A stretch of DNA of 35,620 nt from DATARH01 sp035935235 (GTDB lineage Bacteria; Pseudomonadota; Alphaproteobacteria; ATCC43930; CGMCC-115725). The notes beneath the pieces were generated by a model that ran no database searches, was not told where the DNA came from, and was given only the letters and a program-made list of their open reading frames with translations. Position 1 is the first letter of the stretch, and each line of letters begins with the position of its first letter. Shown piece after piece: positions 1-6,621 of this stretch. The stretch spans positions 1 through 35,620 of the forward strand of contig DASYXG010000465.1 of assembly GCA_035935235.1 (NCBI GenBank), in the 5' to 3' direction. Position numbers and translations under genes: made by a program.

Positions 1-133
1 TGGCGATCTGATGGCTTACCGCCGCCGGGGTAACGCTGAGCTCATCGGCGGCCTTGGAAAAACTCGCTAGCCGCGCCGCGGCCTCGAAGGCGCGCAGCGC
101 GCTCAACGGCGGTAGATGACTGCCCCCAGGCAT
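1..133 (-). CDS. LysR-family regulator, GcvA-like, N-terminal fragment (cut by window edge)
   Basis: Read on the minus strand from an ATG at 133, the 44 visible codons begin with LPPLSALRAFEAAARLASFS and continue through KAADELSVTPAAVSHQI. This is the winged helix-turn-helix start of LysR-type regulators, and the LPPL...LRAFEAAAR opening is typical of the GcvA-like branch. Only the DNA-binding N-terminus is present; the effector-binding domain lies beyond base 1. It is divergent from the DUF1127 gene across 71 bases, the usual LysR layout, so it may control that operon (inference). A candidate minus-strand promoter is a TTGAAA-like -35 complementary to about 194-199, but its -10 is poor. Inducer and targets cannot be told from this fragment. 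Confidence 0.85.
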   Translation of the reverse strand, partial: MPGGSHLPPLSALRAFEAAARLASFSKAADELSVTPAAVSHQIA

Positions 134-204
134 GAGAAATCCTAATCCGAAGGCTGAGAAACTCTCGTTTGTAGATTGGGTTACGCGCAGCCATTTCAAT
201 AGCT

Positions 205-423
205 ATGGAAAGCGCCGATCGCTTCGCGACGGTGCGATCGAAGATTAGAGGTTCTCATACGTCAGCCAAACACTTCCATCCGTTCTCGACGATCCGCGAG
301 TGGCGTCGCCGCATGCGAAGCCGCCGCGAACTCGCCGGTCTCGGCGACGTGATGCTGCACGACATCGGCATTACCCGCGCCGACGCCGAATTCCTGTCAC
401 GCAAGCCTTTCTGGAGGGAATGA
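205..423 (+). CDS. DUF1127 (YjiS-like) small protein
   Basis: This 72-residue basic protein has a C-terminal half (about residues 31-72, IREWRRRMRSRRELAGLGDV then MLHDIGITRADAEFLSRKPFW) that carries the DUF1127 signature: arginine-rich helix, L..L.D..L.DIGI.R.. and a final aromatic/basic tail. Family members are short cytoplasmic proteins common in alphaproteobacteria. A few have been linked to RNA turnover and to phosphate or carbon homeostasis, but no general biochemical role is settled. The start at 205 has no strong ribosome-binding site, and the N-terminal 30 residues are not conserved-looking, so a later start is possible. The stop overlaps the next start (TGATG), implying translational coupling. 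The gene is divergent from a GcvA-like LysR regulator, a pairing often seen for this family. Confidence 0.8.
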   Translation: MESADRFATVRSKIRGSHTSAKHFHPFSTIREWRRRMRSRRELAGLGDVMLHDIGITRADAEFLSRKPFWRE

Positions 424-569
424 TGACCAAGCATCGCGCGACCAAGACGCCCGGCCTGTGGGGCCGGACGACCAAGGCTCTCGGCAGATTGCTCGCCGGG
501 ATGGTAACGTTGCCTGAGCGTCCGCAGACCCGCGGCGATCGGGAATACCCCATCTTTCCGCCGTTCTAA
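423..569 (+). CDS. Translationally coupled microprotein, unknown function
   Basis: This is a 48-residue basic protein. Its ATG at 423 shares one base with the TGA of the DUF1127 gene (TGATG), and GGAGGG at 413-418 lies 4 bases upstream, the best Shine-Dalgarno in this stretch. An alternative ATG at 420 would be too close to that site. The sequence runs MTKHRATKTPGLWGRTTKAL and ends in PPF. It has no signal peptide, no clear transmembrane segment and no recognised domain; the middle LGRLLAGMV could form a short amphipathic helix. It ends 25 bases before the next gene and is probably in the same transcript. The support is its spacing, coupling and ribosome-binding site rather than homology. Confidence 0.55.
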   Translation: MTKHRATKTPGLWGRTTKALGRLLAGMVTLPERPQTRGDREYPIFPPF

Positions 570-594
570 CGTCAAGCGACCGGAGGAACCGACC

Positions 595-1428
595 ATGACC
601 GACCGTTCCACCTTGCATCACGTCGACGCCGAGCTGAACTACATGGCGCCGATGGCTGAGCGCCCGCGCTACCTCGCCTACGACCCGGAACCGGGCGAGC
701 AGCGCTCCAACATGACCTACGATCCGCACCAGGTATCGATCTATGACATGCGGCCGATCCAGCACGAATTGGACCTCGACCGTGAGGGTTTCGGCCTGGT
801 CGAGCACCGCACAGCGGTCAAGGATTTCTGGGACGATGACGAGGTCCGCCGGGTCTACTACCCGGAGGCCGAGGCGTTTCTCAAGGAGCACACCGGCGCC
901 AGCCGCGTGTTCATCTTCGATCACCTTCAGCGTCGCCGCGTCGTCGGGCTGCGCGACTATTCGCGCAACGGGCCGCGCCAGCCCGCGACCCGCGTCCACG
1001 TGGACCACACCGCCCGCTCGGGCCCGCAGCGGGTCCGTGACCTGCTGCCCGACGAGGCGGAAGAGTTGCTCAAGGGCCGGGTCCAGGTGATCAATCTCTG
1101 GCGGCCGATCAAGGGGCCGCTAGAAGACGCGCCGCTGGCGCTGTGCGACGCGCGCACGGTCAATGAGGACGACCTTGTGCCGTCCGATCTCGTCTACAAA
1201 AACCGGGTCGGCGAGACGTATTCGGTCACGTGGAACCCGGCGCATCGTTGGTACTATGCGCCGGAGCTGCGGCGCGACGAGGCGCTCTTGCTGAAGATCA
1301 TGGACAGCAAGACCGACGGCCGGGCGCGGTTCATGCCGCACACCTCGTTCACCGATCCAACCACACCCGCGGACGCGTTTCCGCGCGAGAGCATCGAGCT
1401 GCGGACGCTGGTGTTCCATCCGGCCTAA
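595..1428 (+). CDS. CmcJ/NvfI-family oxidoreductase (Fe(II)/2-oxoglutarate-type)
   Basis: This 277-residue cytoplasmic protein resembles the CmcJ/NvfI family, which includes cephamycin CmcJ, the fungal endoperoxidase NvfI and the gibberellin GA4 desaturases. Typical features are the N-terminal MTYDP...YDMRP region (about 40-54), VHVDHT at 134-139, the INLWRPIKGP block (about 167-176), CDART (185-189) and NPAHRWYY at 215-222. His135, Asp137 and His218 are the likely iron-binding facial triad (inferred from motif placement). Bacterial members mostly have no known substrate. The ATG follows GGAGG at 582-586. The gene is last in the DUF1127-microprotein operon and is followed by a strong intrinsic terminator. 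No secondary-metabolite genes are visible nearby, so a catabolic or detoxifying role is as likely as biosynthesis. Confidence 0.8.
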   Translation: MTDRSTLHHVDAELNYMAPMAERPRYLAYDPEPGEQRSNMTYDPHQVSIYDMRPIQHELDLDREGFGLVEHRTAVKDFWDDDEVRRVYYPEAEAFLKEHTGASRVFIFDHLQRRRVVGLRDYSRNGPRQPATRVHVDHTARSGPQRVRDLLPDEAEELLKGRVQVINLWRPIKGPLEDAPLALCDARTVNEDDLVPSDLVYKNRVGETYSVTWNPAHRWYYAPELRRDEALLLKIMDSKTDGRARFMPHTSFTDPTTPADAFPRESIELRTLVFHPA

Positions 1429-1451
1429 GCCCGTAATACATTCGATACGCC

Positions 1452-1483
1452 AAAGCTCCCCGCGGTCCCCGCGGGGAGCTTTT
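1452..1483 (+). terminator. Intrinsic terminator after the CmcJ-like gene
   Basis: A perfect 14-bp inverted repeat (AAAGCTCCCCGCGG at 1452-1465 and its complement at 1469-1482) has a 3-base loop and ends in TTTT. It lies 24 bases after the stop and before the separate oxidoreductase gene. The A-run at its left side makes it potentially bidirectional. Confidence 0.85.
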
Positions 1484-1521
1484 CATGCAGGCTCTCAGTA
1501 AGAAATCTGACGGAGGACGCG

Positions 1522-2451
1522 ATGAAGGCGATGCTGCTGGTCAAGCACGGTGGGCTCGACGCGCTGCAATACGGCGACGCGCCCGATCCGGTCGCCGGGC
1601 CGGGTGATGTCGTCGTCGATATCCATGCGGCCAGCGTCAACGCTGCCGACTACAAGATGCGGCTCGGCGGCGCCCACTATCAGACTGGCGGCCTCAAATT
1701 CCCGCACATCCTCGGCCGCGACTTTTCCGGCGTGGTCAGTGCGGTCGGGCCGAGCGCCGACCTCAAGACCGGCGACGAGGTGTTTGGAGTCACAATTCCC
1801 GGCACCGAGGGCGCCTATGCGGAGAAGATCGCCATCAAGGCTGCGATCGTCGCCAAGAAGCCGCCGAAGCTTAGCCATGAAGAGGCCGCGGCGATGGCGT
1901 TGACCAGCCTCACCGCGATCTGGGCGCTGGAAGATACCGCGAAGCTCAAGCGCGGCGAGACCGTCTTGATCCAGGGTGGTGGAGGCGGGGTCGCCGGGTT
2001 CGCGATCCAGCTCGCCAAGCATCTCGGCACCACGGTGATCACCACCGCCAGCGCGAGAAACCACGATTACGTCAAGAAGCTGGGCGCTGACCGGATCATC
2101 GACTACCAGAAAGAGGATTTCACAGCCCTCGGCCGCGTCTGCGACGTGGTCTTCGACACGGTCGGTGGCGCGGTCCAGTCGCGATCCTACGATGTGTTGA
2201 AGCCGAACGGCCGGCTGGTGTGGATCGCCGCCGGAGAAGCTGGGTTTAAGACCGACCGATCCGATGTCCAGGTTCTGCGCCCCAAAGTCGACCGTGACCG
2301 CGCCCATCTCGAACGCATGGTCGAGCTATACGAGGCGGGCGCGGTCTGGCCGCCGACGATCACCCGCTATAAGCTCGCTGATGCGGCCGAAGCGCATCGG
2401 GTCAGCGAGGGGCGTCATTTGCAGGGCAAACTCGTGCTTGTGGTGCGCTAG
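1522..2451 (+). CDS. NADPH:quinone oxidoreductase-like MDR enzyme (zinc-independent)
   Basis: This 309-residue medium-chain dehydrogenase/reductase consists of an N-terminal GroES-like domain (about 1-120, with VNAADYKMR, the FPHILGRDFSGVV block and GDEVFG) and a C-terminal Rossmann domain with the cofactor loop VLIQGGGGGVAGFAIQLAK at about 148-166. The GAYAEKI segment and the TSLTAIWAL helix are typical of the quinone oxidoreductase/zeta-crystallin branch. The structural-zinc cysteine cluster is absent. Such enzymes reduce quinones or activated alkenes with NADPH in the cytoplasm; the substrate cannot be read from sequence. The ATG has GGAGG at 1512-1516. It follows an intrinsic terminator, so it probably starts a new transcript that includes the NTF2-like gene 27 bases downstream. 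Confidence 0.85.
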   Translation: MKAMLLVKHGGLDALQYGDAPDPVAGPGDVVVDIHAASVNAADYKMRLGGAHYQTGGLKFPHILGRDFSGVVSAVGPSADLKTGDEVFGVTIPGTEGAYAEKIAIKAAIVAKKPPKLSHEEAAAMALTSLTAIWALEDTAKLKRGETVLIQGGGGGVAGFAIQLAKHLGTTVITTASARNHDYVKKLGADRIIDYQKEDFTALGRVCDVVFDTVGGAVQSRSYDVLKPNGRLVWIAAGEAGFKTDRSDVQVLRPKVDRDRAHLERMVELYEAGAVWPPTITRYKLADAAEAHRVSEGRHLQGKLVLVVR

Positions 2452-2478
2452 GTAATCAGTTTCGACAGGAGGAAATGC

Positions 2479-2853
2479 ATGGCGGGCAACGGACAGATGA
2501 TCATCGACCTCGACCGCAAGCGGATGATCGCGATGGCCGAGAAGGACATCAGGACGCTGAACGAGATCATTTCTGATGATCTCATCTATACCCATTCTTC
2601 GGCCCGGCTCGACACCAAGCAGAGCCTCATCGGCAACATGGAATCGGGTTCGACCGTTTACACCTCGGTGGTGCCGTCGAACGTCAAGGCACAGGATCTG
2701 GGCGACACGGTCGTGCTGACCGGCGAGTGCAAGATCAGCGTCAATTCGGGCGGTCGGGCGAACAGCTTTGGTGTGCGCTTTACCGACGTCTATGCCAACA
2801 AGGGCGGCAAATGGCAGATGGTTACCTGGCAATCGACGCGGCTTCCTGATTGA
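2479..2853 (+). CDS. NTF2-fold/SnoaL-like protein (DUF4440 type)
   Basis: This 124-residue protein shows the pattern of the DUF4440/SnoaL_3 NTF2-like fold: an N-terminal helix RMIAMAEKDIRTLNEIISDD, then LIYTHSSARLDTKQSLIGNM, a strand pair around VVLTGECKI and a closing WQMVTWQSTRLPD strand. Members form a small cone-shaped pocket and act as enzymes or ligand binders; no catalytic residues can be assigned. The start has an excellent AGGAGG at about 2468-2473. It follows the MDR oxidoreductase by 27 bases and is followed after 12 bases by a small exported cysteine-rich protein, so these three genes probably form one operon. Function is unknown beyond the fold. Confidence 0.75.
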   Translation: MAGNGQMIIDLDRKRMIAMAEKDIRTLNEIISDDLIYTHSSARLDTKQSLIGNMESGSTVYTSVVPSNVKAQDLGDTVVLTGECKISVNSGGRANSFGVRFTDVYANKGGKWQMVTWQSTRLPD

Positions 2854-2865
2854 GCCTCGCGGCGA

Positions 2866-3105
2866 GTGGACGGCGGCTGGGTCGCGAAGCTCTTCGCAGG
2901 AGCACTGCTGCTGTGCGGCGGCGCCGCTGCGGAAACCTTGCCGGGGCGCTGCGCGCTTGTCTGTCCGCCCGATCAGTCGATTAATGTCGAGAAGTGCGCC
3001 TGCGAGGCGCACCCGCCGATCCAACACCCCATCTGCACGCTCGTTTGTCCGGCGCCGGGCCAGACGCTCGATGCCGAACTGTGCCGATGCGTCCCGATGC
3101 ACTGA
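2866..3105 (+). CDS. Small exported protein with duplicated four-cysteine motif
   Basis: This 79-residue protein starts at a GTG (no in-frame ATG is available; the ribosome-binding site is weak). Residues 1-22 look like a Sec signal peptide: Lys8, then a hydrophobic LFAGALLLCGGAAA ending AAA before Glu23. The lipobox is not satisfied, so a soluble periplasmic or secreted product is favoured. The mature part contains two copies of one unit: Cys29-x3-Cys33-x10-Cys44-x-Cys46 and Cys57-x3-Cys61-x11-Cys73-x-Cys75, both with C.LVCP after the first cysteine. The even spacing suggests two small disulfide- or metal-bound knots. I do not recognise a named family. It lies 12 bases after the NTF2-like gene and is probably co-transcribed. 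Confidence 0.6.
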   Translation: MDGGWVAKLFAGALLLCGGAAAETLPGRCALVCPPDQSINVEKCACEAHPPIQHPICTLVCPAPGQTLDAELCRCVPMH

Positions 3106-3373
3106 ACAAAATCAATAACCACCGGGTGCCGTTTTAAAATCGTACGTAAGAGATCGCCATTATTCTGTCATGCAAACGACACGGCAGAACCGGTTTACCT
3201 AAAGATTCAAAACGCCACATCCGCGCCACAAAATTTTTGGCATAGTCTACCTTCTCTCCAAGTCGGACGTTTTGGGTGGGAATTCCTTCAGAAATGGCAT
3301 CACCGGCTTGAAACGGGTCGAGCAGTACCTACTCACCTATCGTAAGATGCGATCAATTAATTGGGGAAGCGTG

Positions 3374-3598
3374 ATGACGTATCGGATTATCTACGGCGAG
3401 ACAGCGGACATACTGGTGGCGCCGGAACCGCGCGTCGCGTCGACTGAAGAATTTTCGACTGAGCATCAGGCGCTCGGACGAGCACGCGAATTGCTCGATA
3501 CCGGCGAGCATCATCGCATTGCCGTCGACGACGGTACGGGCAACGTGCTGCACGGGGTGCGCCTGCAGCTGAAATTGGGCGGTTTCTCGGGCGATTGA
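3374..3598 (+). CDS. Conserved-looking 74-residue hypothetical protein
   Basis: Starting at the ATG at 3374 (a GTG codon lies directly before it; GGGGAAG at 3363-3369 serves as ribosome-binding site), the protein is MTYRIIYGETADILVAPEPR followed by a helix around EHQALGRARELLDTGEHH and the C-terminal VRLQLKLGG. It looks like a small alpha/beta protein with no signal peptide or membrane segment. Codon use is like that of its neighbours, which supports a real gene. I do not recognise a named family. It is preceded by about 270 bases that are visibly richer in A and T and contain no gene. It is followed by 236 bases with hairpins and the probable gyrA promoter, so it is likely monocistronic. Confidence 0.6.
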   Translation: MTYRIIYGETADILVAPEPRVASTEEFSTEHQALGRARELLDTGEHHRIAVDDGTGNVLHGVRLQLKLGGFSGD

Positions 3599-3691
3599 GC
3601 CGCCGCTGACGGCCGAAGCTTTGACTTGAATACAGCGATTCGAGCGGAGTATCGCGCTCGGTTCGGAGCGCTATTGCGAAAGCGCCGCAGC

Positions 3692-3710
3692 AGGGCAGGA
3701 TTGCTGCCCT
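3692..3710 (+). terminator. Weak terminator-like hairpin upstream of gyrA
   Basis: A 7-bp perfect stem AGGGCAG/CTGCCCT with a 5-base loop is followed by the T-rich TGCCGTTGTT. It lies about 94 bases after the small hypothetical gene and just upstream of the predicted gyrA -35 box. It may terminate the upstream transcript; the T-tract is poor. Confidence 0.35.
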
Positions 3711-3715
3711 TGCCG

Positions 3716-3744
3716 TTGTTCGGGCTCGGGCAAAGGGCTAAATT
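3716..3744 (+). promoter_or_regulatory. Predicted sigma-70-type promoter for gyrA
   Basis: TTGTTC (3716-3721), 17 bases, then TAAATT (3739-3744). Transcription would begin near 3751 and give a leader of about 84 bases. The call rests on box similarity and position only. Confidence 0.45.
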
Positions 3745-3758
3745 AAGGGGCATGTGGG

Positions 3759-3794
3759 ATCGCGGCGGCGCCGATGTGGGGCGGCCGCGATTTT
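3759..3794 (+). promoter_or_regulatory. Hairpin with T-run in the gyrA leader
   Basis: ATCGCGGC (3759-3766) pairs perfectly with GCCGCGAT (3784-3791) across a 17-base GC-rich loop and is followed by TTT then A. It lies between the predicted start of transcription and the gyrA start codon, so it could act as a leader attenuator rather than an end-of-gene terminator. Confidence 0.35.
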
Positions 3795-3834
3795 AGTTGA
3801 GGCCCCTTGAGTTAGCCTAGCCTCGGAGCCGCCT

Positions 3835-6621
3835 TTGGCCGTCACCGCCGTACCGCCGGGCCAACCGCCGATCGGGCCCGATATCACTCAGATCACGATC
3901 GAAGAGGAGATGCGCCGCTCCTACCTCGATTACGCGATGAGCGTGATCGTGGCGCGGGCGCTGCCCGACGTGCGCGACGGGTTGAAGCCGGTGCACCGCC
4001 GCATCCTCTATTCGATGCAGGTCAACGGCAATCTGTGGAACCGCGGGTATCGAAAGTCCGCACGCATTGTGGGCGATGTCATCGGCAAGTATCACCCGCA
4101 CGGCGAACTCGCGATCTATGACGCGATGGTGCGTATGGCGCAGGATTTCTCGATGCGCCTGCCGCTGATCGATGGACAGGGCAATTTCGGCTCGATGGAC
4201 GGCGACCCGCCGGCTGCCTATCGCTATACCGAGGCGCGGCTGGCCCGTGTCGCCAATACGCTGCTCGACGATCTCGACAACAACACCGTCGATTTTCAGC
4301 CCAACTATGACGACACCGAGCAAGAGCCAAAGGTTCTGCCTGCCGGATTACCGAACCTCCTGGTTAACGGCGCCCAGGGGATCGCGGTCGGCATGGCGAC
4401 CAACATCCCGACCCATAACCTCGGTGAGGTAATCGACGCCTGCTGCGCCTATCTCGACAACCGGGCGATCACCGTCGAAGAGCTGATGGAGCACGTGCCG
4501 GCGCCGGATTTCCCAACCGGCGGCATCATCGTCGGCCGCGCCGGGACGCATGCCGCCTACAAGACCGGGCGCGGTGCGGTGGTGCTGCGCGCCAAGAGCC
4601 ATGTCGAGGAAATCCGCAAGGATCGCGACGGCATCGTCGTCACCGAGATTCCCTACCAGGTCAACAAGGCGAAGCTGATCGAGCGCATCGCCGAGTGCGT
4701 ACGCGAGAAGCTGGTTGAGGGCATCGCCGATTTGCGCGACGAGAGCGACCGCGAAGGGTTGCGCGTCGTCATCGAGTTGCGGCGCGACGCCGACCCAGAC
4801 GTGGTGCTGAACCAGCTCTACCGGCACACCGCACTGCAGACGAGTTTTGGCGTCAACATGCTGGCGCTTAATGGGGGCCGGCCGGAATTGCTGACGCTGC
4901 GCGACGTCATCGTCGCGTTCATCGCGTTCCGCGAAGAGGTCATCACCCGCCGCACGACTTATCTGCTCGAAAAGGCCCGGGACCGGGCGCACATCCTGGT
5001 TGGCCTCCTGATCGCAGTTGCCAGCATCGACGAGATTATCGCGCTCATCCGCGGCGCTGCCGACCCGACGGAAGCGCGCGAGGGATTGATCGAGCGACGC
5101 TGGCCGACCGGCGACATCGCCCCGCTCCTGGCGCTGGTCGGTGAGGAGGCGGCCGGCGAAAGCGGCACCTATCAACTCTCCGACGCGCAGGCGCGGGCAA
5201 TCCTCGACTTGCGCTTGCAGCGGCTGACCGGGCTGGAACGCGACAAAATTGCGGAGGAATTGCAGGAGCTTGTGACGGAGATTGCCGGGCATCTTGAGAT
5301 CCTGCGCTCGCCGGAAAAGCTGATCGAGGTGCTGCGCGCTGAGCTTGTCGCGATCAAGGAGCAGTTCGCCAACCCGCGCCGCACGACGATCGAGGATGTC
5401 GAGTTCGAAGCCGACATCGAGGCGCTGATCCAACGCGAGGACATGGTCGTCACCGTCAGTCACGCCGGGTACATTAAGCGTGTGCCGCTCTCGACCTTCC
5501 GCGCCCAGAACCGCGGCGGTAAAGGACGCGCTGGCATGGCGCTGCGGGAGGAAGATTTCCTCAGCCAGGTCTTTGTTGCTTCGACCCTCGACCCGGTGCT
5601 GTTCTTTACGTCGTCGGGTCGGGTCTACAAGCTCAAGGTCTACCGGCTGCCACTCGGCACGCCGCAGGCACGCGGCCGGCCGATGATCAACCTGCTACCC
5701 AACCTGGCTGAGGGCGAAACGATCTCGACGATCATGCCGCTGCCCGAGGACGAGGAAAGCTGGAGCGGGCTCACAGTGATGTTCGCCACTGCGGCGGGTT
5801 ATGTCCGCCGCAACGCGCTCTCCGATTTCGTCGATGTCCGCGCCAACGGCAAGATCGCGATGAAATTCGAGGGTGAGGATGCCGGGGACCGGCTGATCGC
5901 GGTGGCGCCATGCAGCGAAGCCGACGACGTGCTGCTCGCGACGCGCAACGGCAAGGCGATCCGCTTTTCGGTCGACGACGTGCGCGTGTTCACCGGCCGC
6001 TCGTCGGTAGGCGTGCGCGGCATCAGGCTCCTCGGAGACGACACGGTCATCTCGATGTCGATCCTGCGGCATGAGGTGGTCGAGCCGGAAATTCGCAATG
6101 CCTATCTGAAGCTCGCCACCGAACGGCGCCGTCTGGCGGGTGAGGAAAGCGAAAACGGTAACGGTAACGGCAACGGCGACCACTCCTCCGAACCGGAGGA
6201 CGTCGATAACGAGAGCCAAGGTGATGTGGCAATCACTGAGGATGTGTTCGCCGATCTCGCGGCGCGCGAGGAATTCGTGCTGAGCGTTACCGAGAAGGGC
6301 TTCGGCGTGCGCGGCTCAGCCTATGGTTACCGGATCACCGGCCGCGGCGGCCAAGGGATCAACAATATGGATCTGAGCCGCCGCGGTGACGCCGTAGTCG
6401 CAGTGTTTCCGGTTGGTCACAACGACCAGATCATGCTTGTCACCGATGGCGGCATGGTGATCCGCTGCCCGGTGGGCGACATTCGCATCGCCCGGCGAGG
6501 AAGCGTCGGCGTGGTGATCTTCCGCGTAGGCGACGGTGAACGTGTGGTATCGGTAGCGCGGCTGCCGGAAGTCGCCGGCGAAAACGGCGACGCCGAGACC
6601 GAGGAGGGGGACGAGAATTGA
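3835..6621 (+). CDS. gyrA: DNA gyrase subunit A
   Basis: This 928-residue type IIA topoisomerase subunit acts with GyrB to introduce negative supercoils using ATP. The breakage-reunion domain starts at ITIEEEMRRSYLDYAMSVI (about 20-38), with the catalytic tyrosine at Tyr131 in RYTEARL. The C-terminal beta-pinwheel contains a GyrA box, QNRGGKG at 558-564, which marks gyrase rather than topoisomerase IV. The TTG start has GGAG at 3825-3828 and fits the family's N-terminus. Two oddities: the quinolone-determining region reads HPHG-Glu91-Leu92-AIY-Asp96, where E. coli has Asp82-Ser83 and Asp87; and an acidic Asn-Gly-rich insert (about 770-800) interrupts the pinwheel. The stop overlaps the start of coaD. 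Two hairpins in the leader suggest possible leader control. Confidence 0.97.
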   Translation: MAVTAVPPGQPPIGPDITQITIEEEMRRSYLDYAMSVIVARALPDVRDGLKPVHRRILYSMQVNGNLWNRGYRKSARIVGDVIGKYHPHGELAIYDAMVRMAQDFSMRLPLIDGQGNFGSMDGDPPAAYRYTEARLARVANTLLDDLDNNTVDFQPNYDDTEQEPKVLPAGLPNLLVNGAQGIAVGMATNIPTHNLGEVIDACCAYLDNRAITVEELMEHVPAPDFPTGGIIVGRAGTHAAYKTGRGAVVLRAKSHVEEIRKDRDGIVVTEIPYQVNKAKLIERIAECVREKLVEGIADLRDESDREGLRVVIELRRDADPDVVLNQLYRHTALQTSFGVNMLALNGGRPELLTLRDVIVAFIAFREEVITRRTTYLLEKARDRAHILVGLLIAVASIDEIIALIRGAADPTEAREGLIERRWPTGDIAPLLALVGEEAAGESGTYQLSDAQARAILDLRLQRLTGLERDKIAEELQELVTEIAGHLEILRSPEKLIEVLRAELVAIKEQFANPRRTTIEDVEFEADIEALIQREDMVVTVSHAGYIKRVPLSTFRAQNRGGKGRAGMALREEDFLSQVFVASTLDPVLFFTSSGRVYKLKVYRLPLGTPQARGRPMINLLPNLAEGETISTIMPLPEDEESWSGLTVMFATAAGYVRRNALSDFVDVRANGKIAMKFEGEDAGDRLIAVAPCSEADDVLLATRNGKAIRFSVDDVRVFTGRSSVGVRGIRLLGDDTVISMSILRHEVVEPEIRNAYLKLATERRRLAGEESENGNGNGNGDHSSEPEDVDNESQGDVAITEDVFADLAAREEFVLSVTEKGFGVRGSAYGYRITGRGGQGINNMDLSRRGDAVVAVFPVGHNDQIMLVTDGGMVIRCPVGDIRIARRGSVGVVIFRVGDGERVVSVARLPEVAGENGDAETEEGDEN
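6154..6177 (+). repeat. Hexanucleotide repeat AACGGY x4 within gyrA
   Basis: Four in-frame copies of AACGGT/AACGGC encode (Asn-Gly)4 from residue 774. They sit in a flexible acidic linker between blades of the GyrA C-terminal domain. Copy-number change would keep the frame. Confidence 0.85.

Noticed and set aside
3272..3373. Upstream 34-codon extension of the 74-residue hypothetical protein
   Set aside because: The ATG at 3374 has a nearby purine-rich site, and the upstream residues lie in the A/T-richer intergenic stretch and look non-coding.
4348..5463. Long antisense open frame (371 codons) inside gyrA
   Set aside because: It mirrors the high third-position GC of gyrA, has no ribosome-binding site and has a composition unlike a protein family. 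It is a shadow of the real gene.
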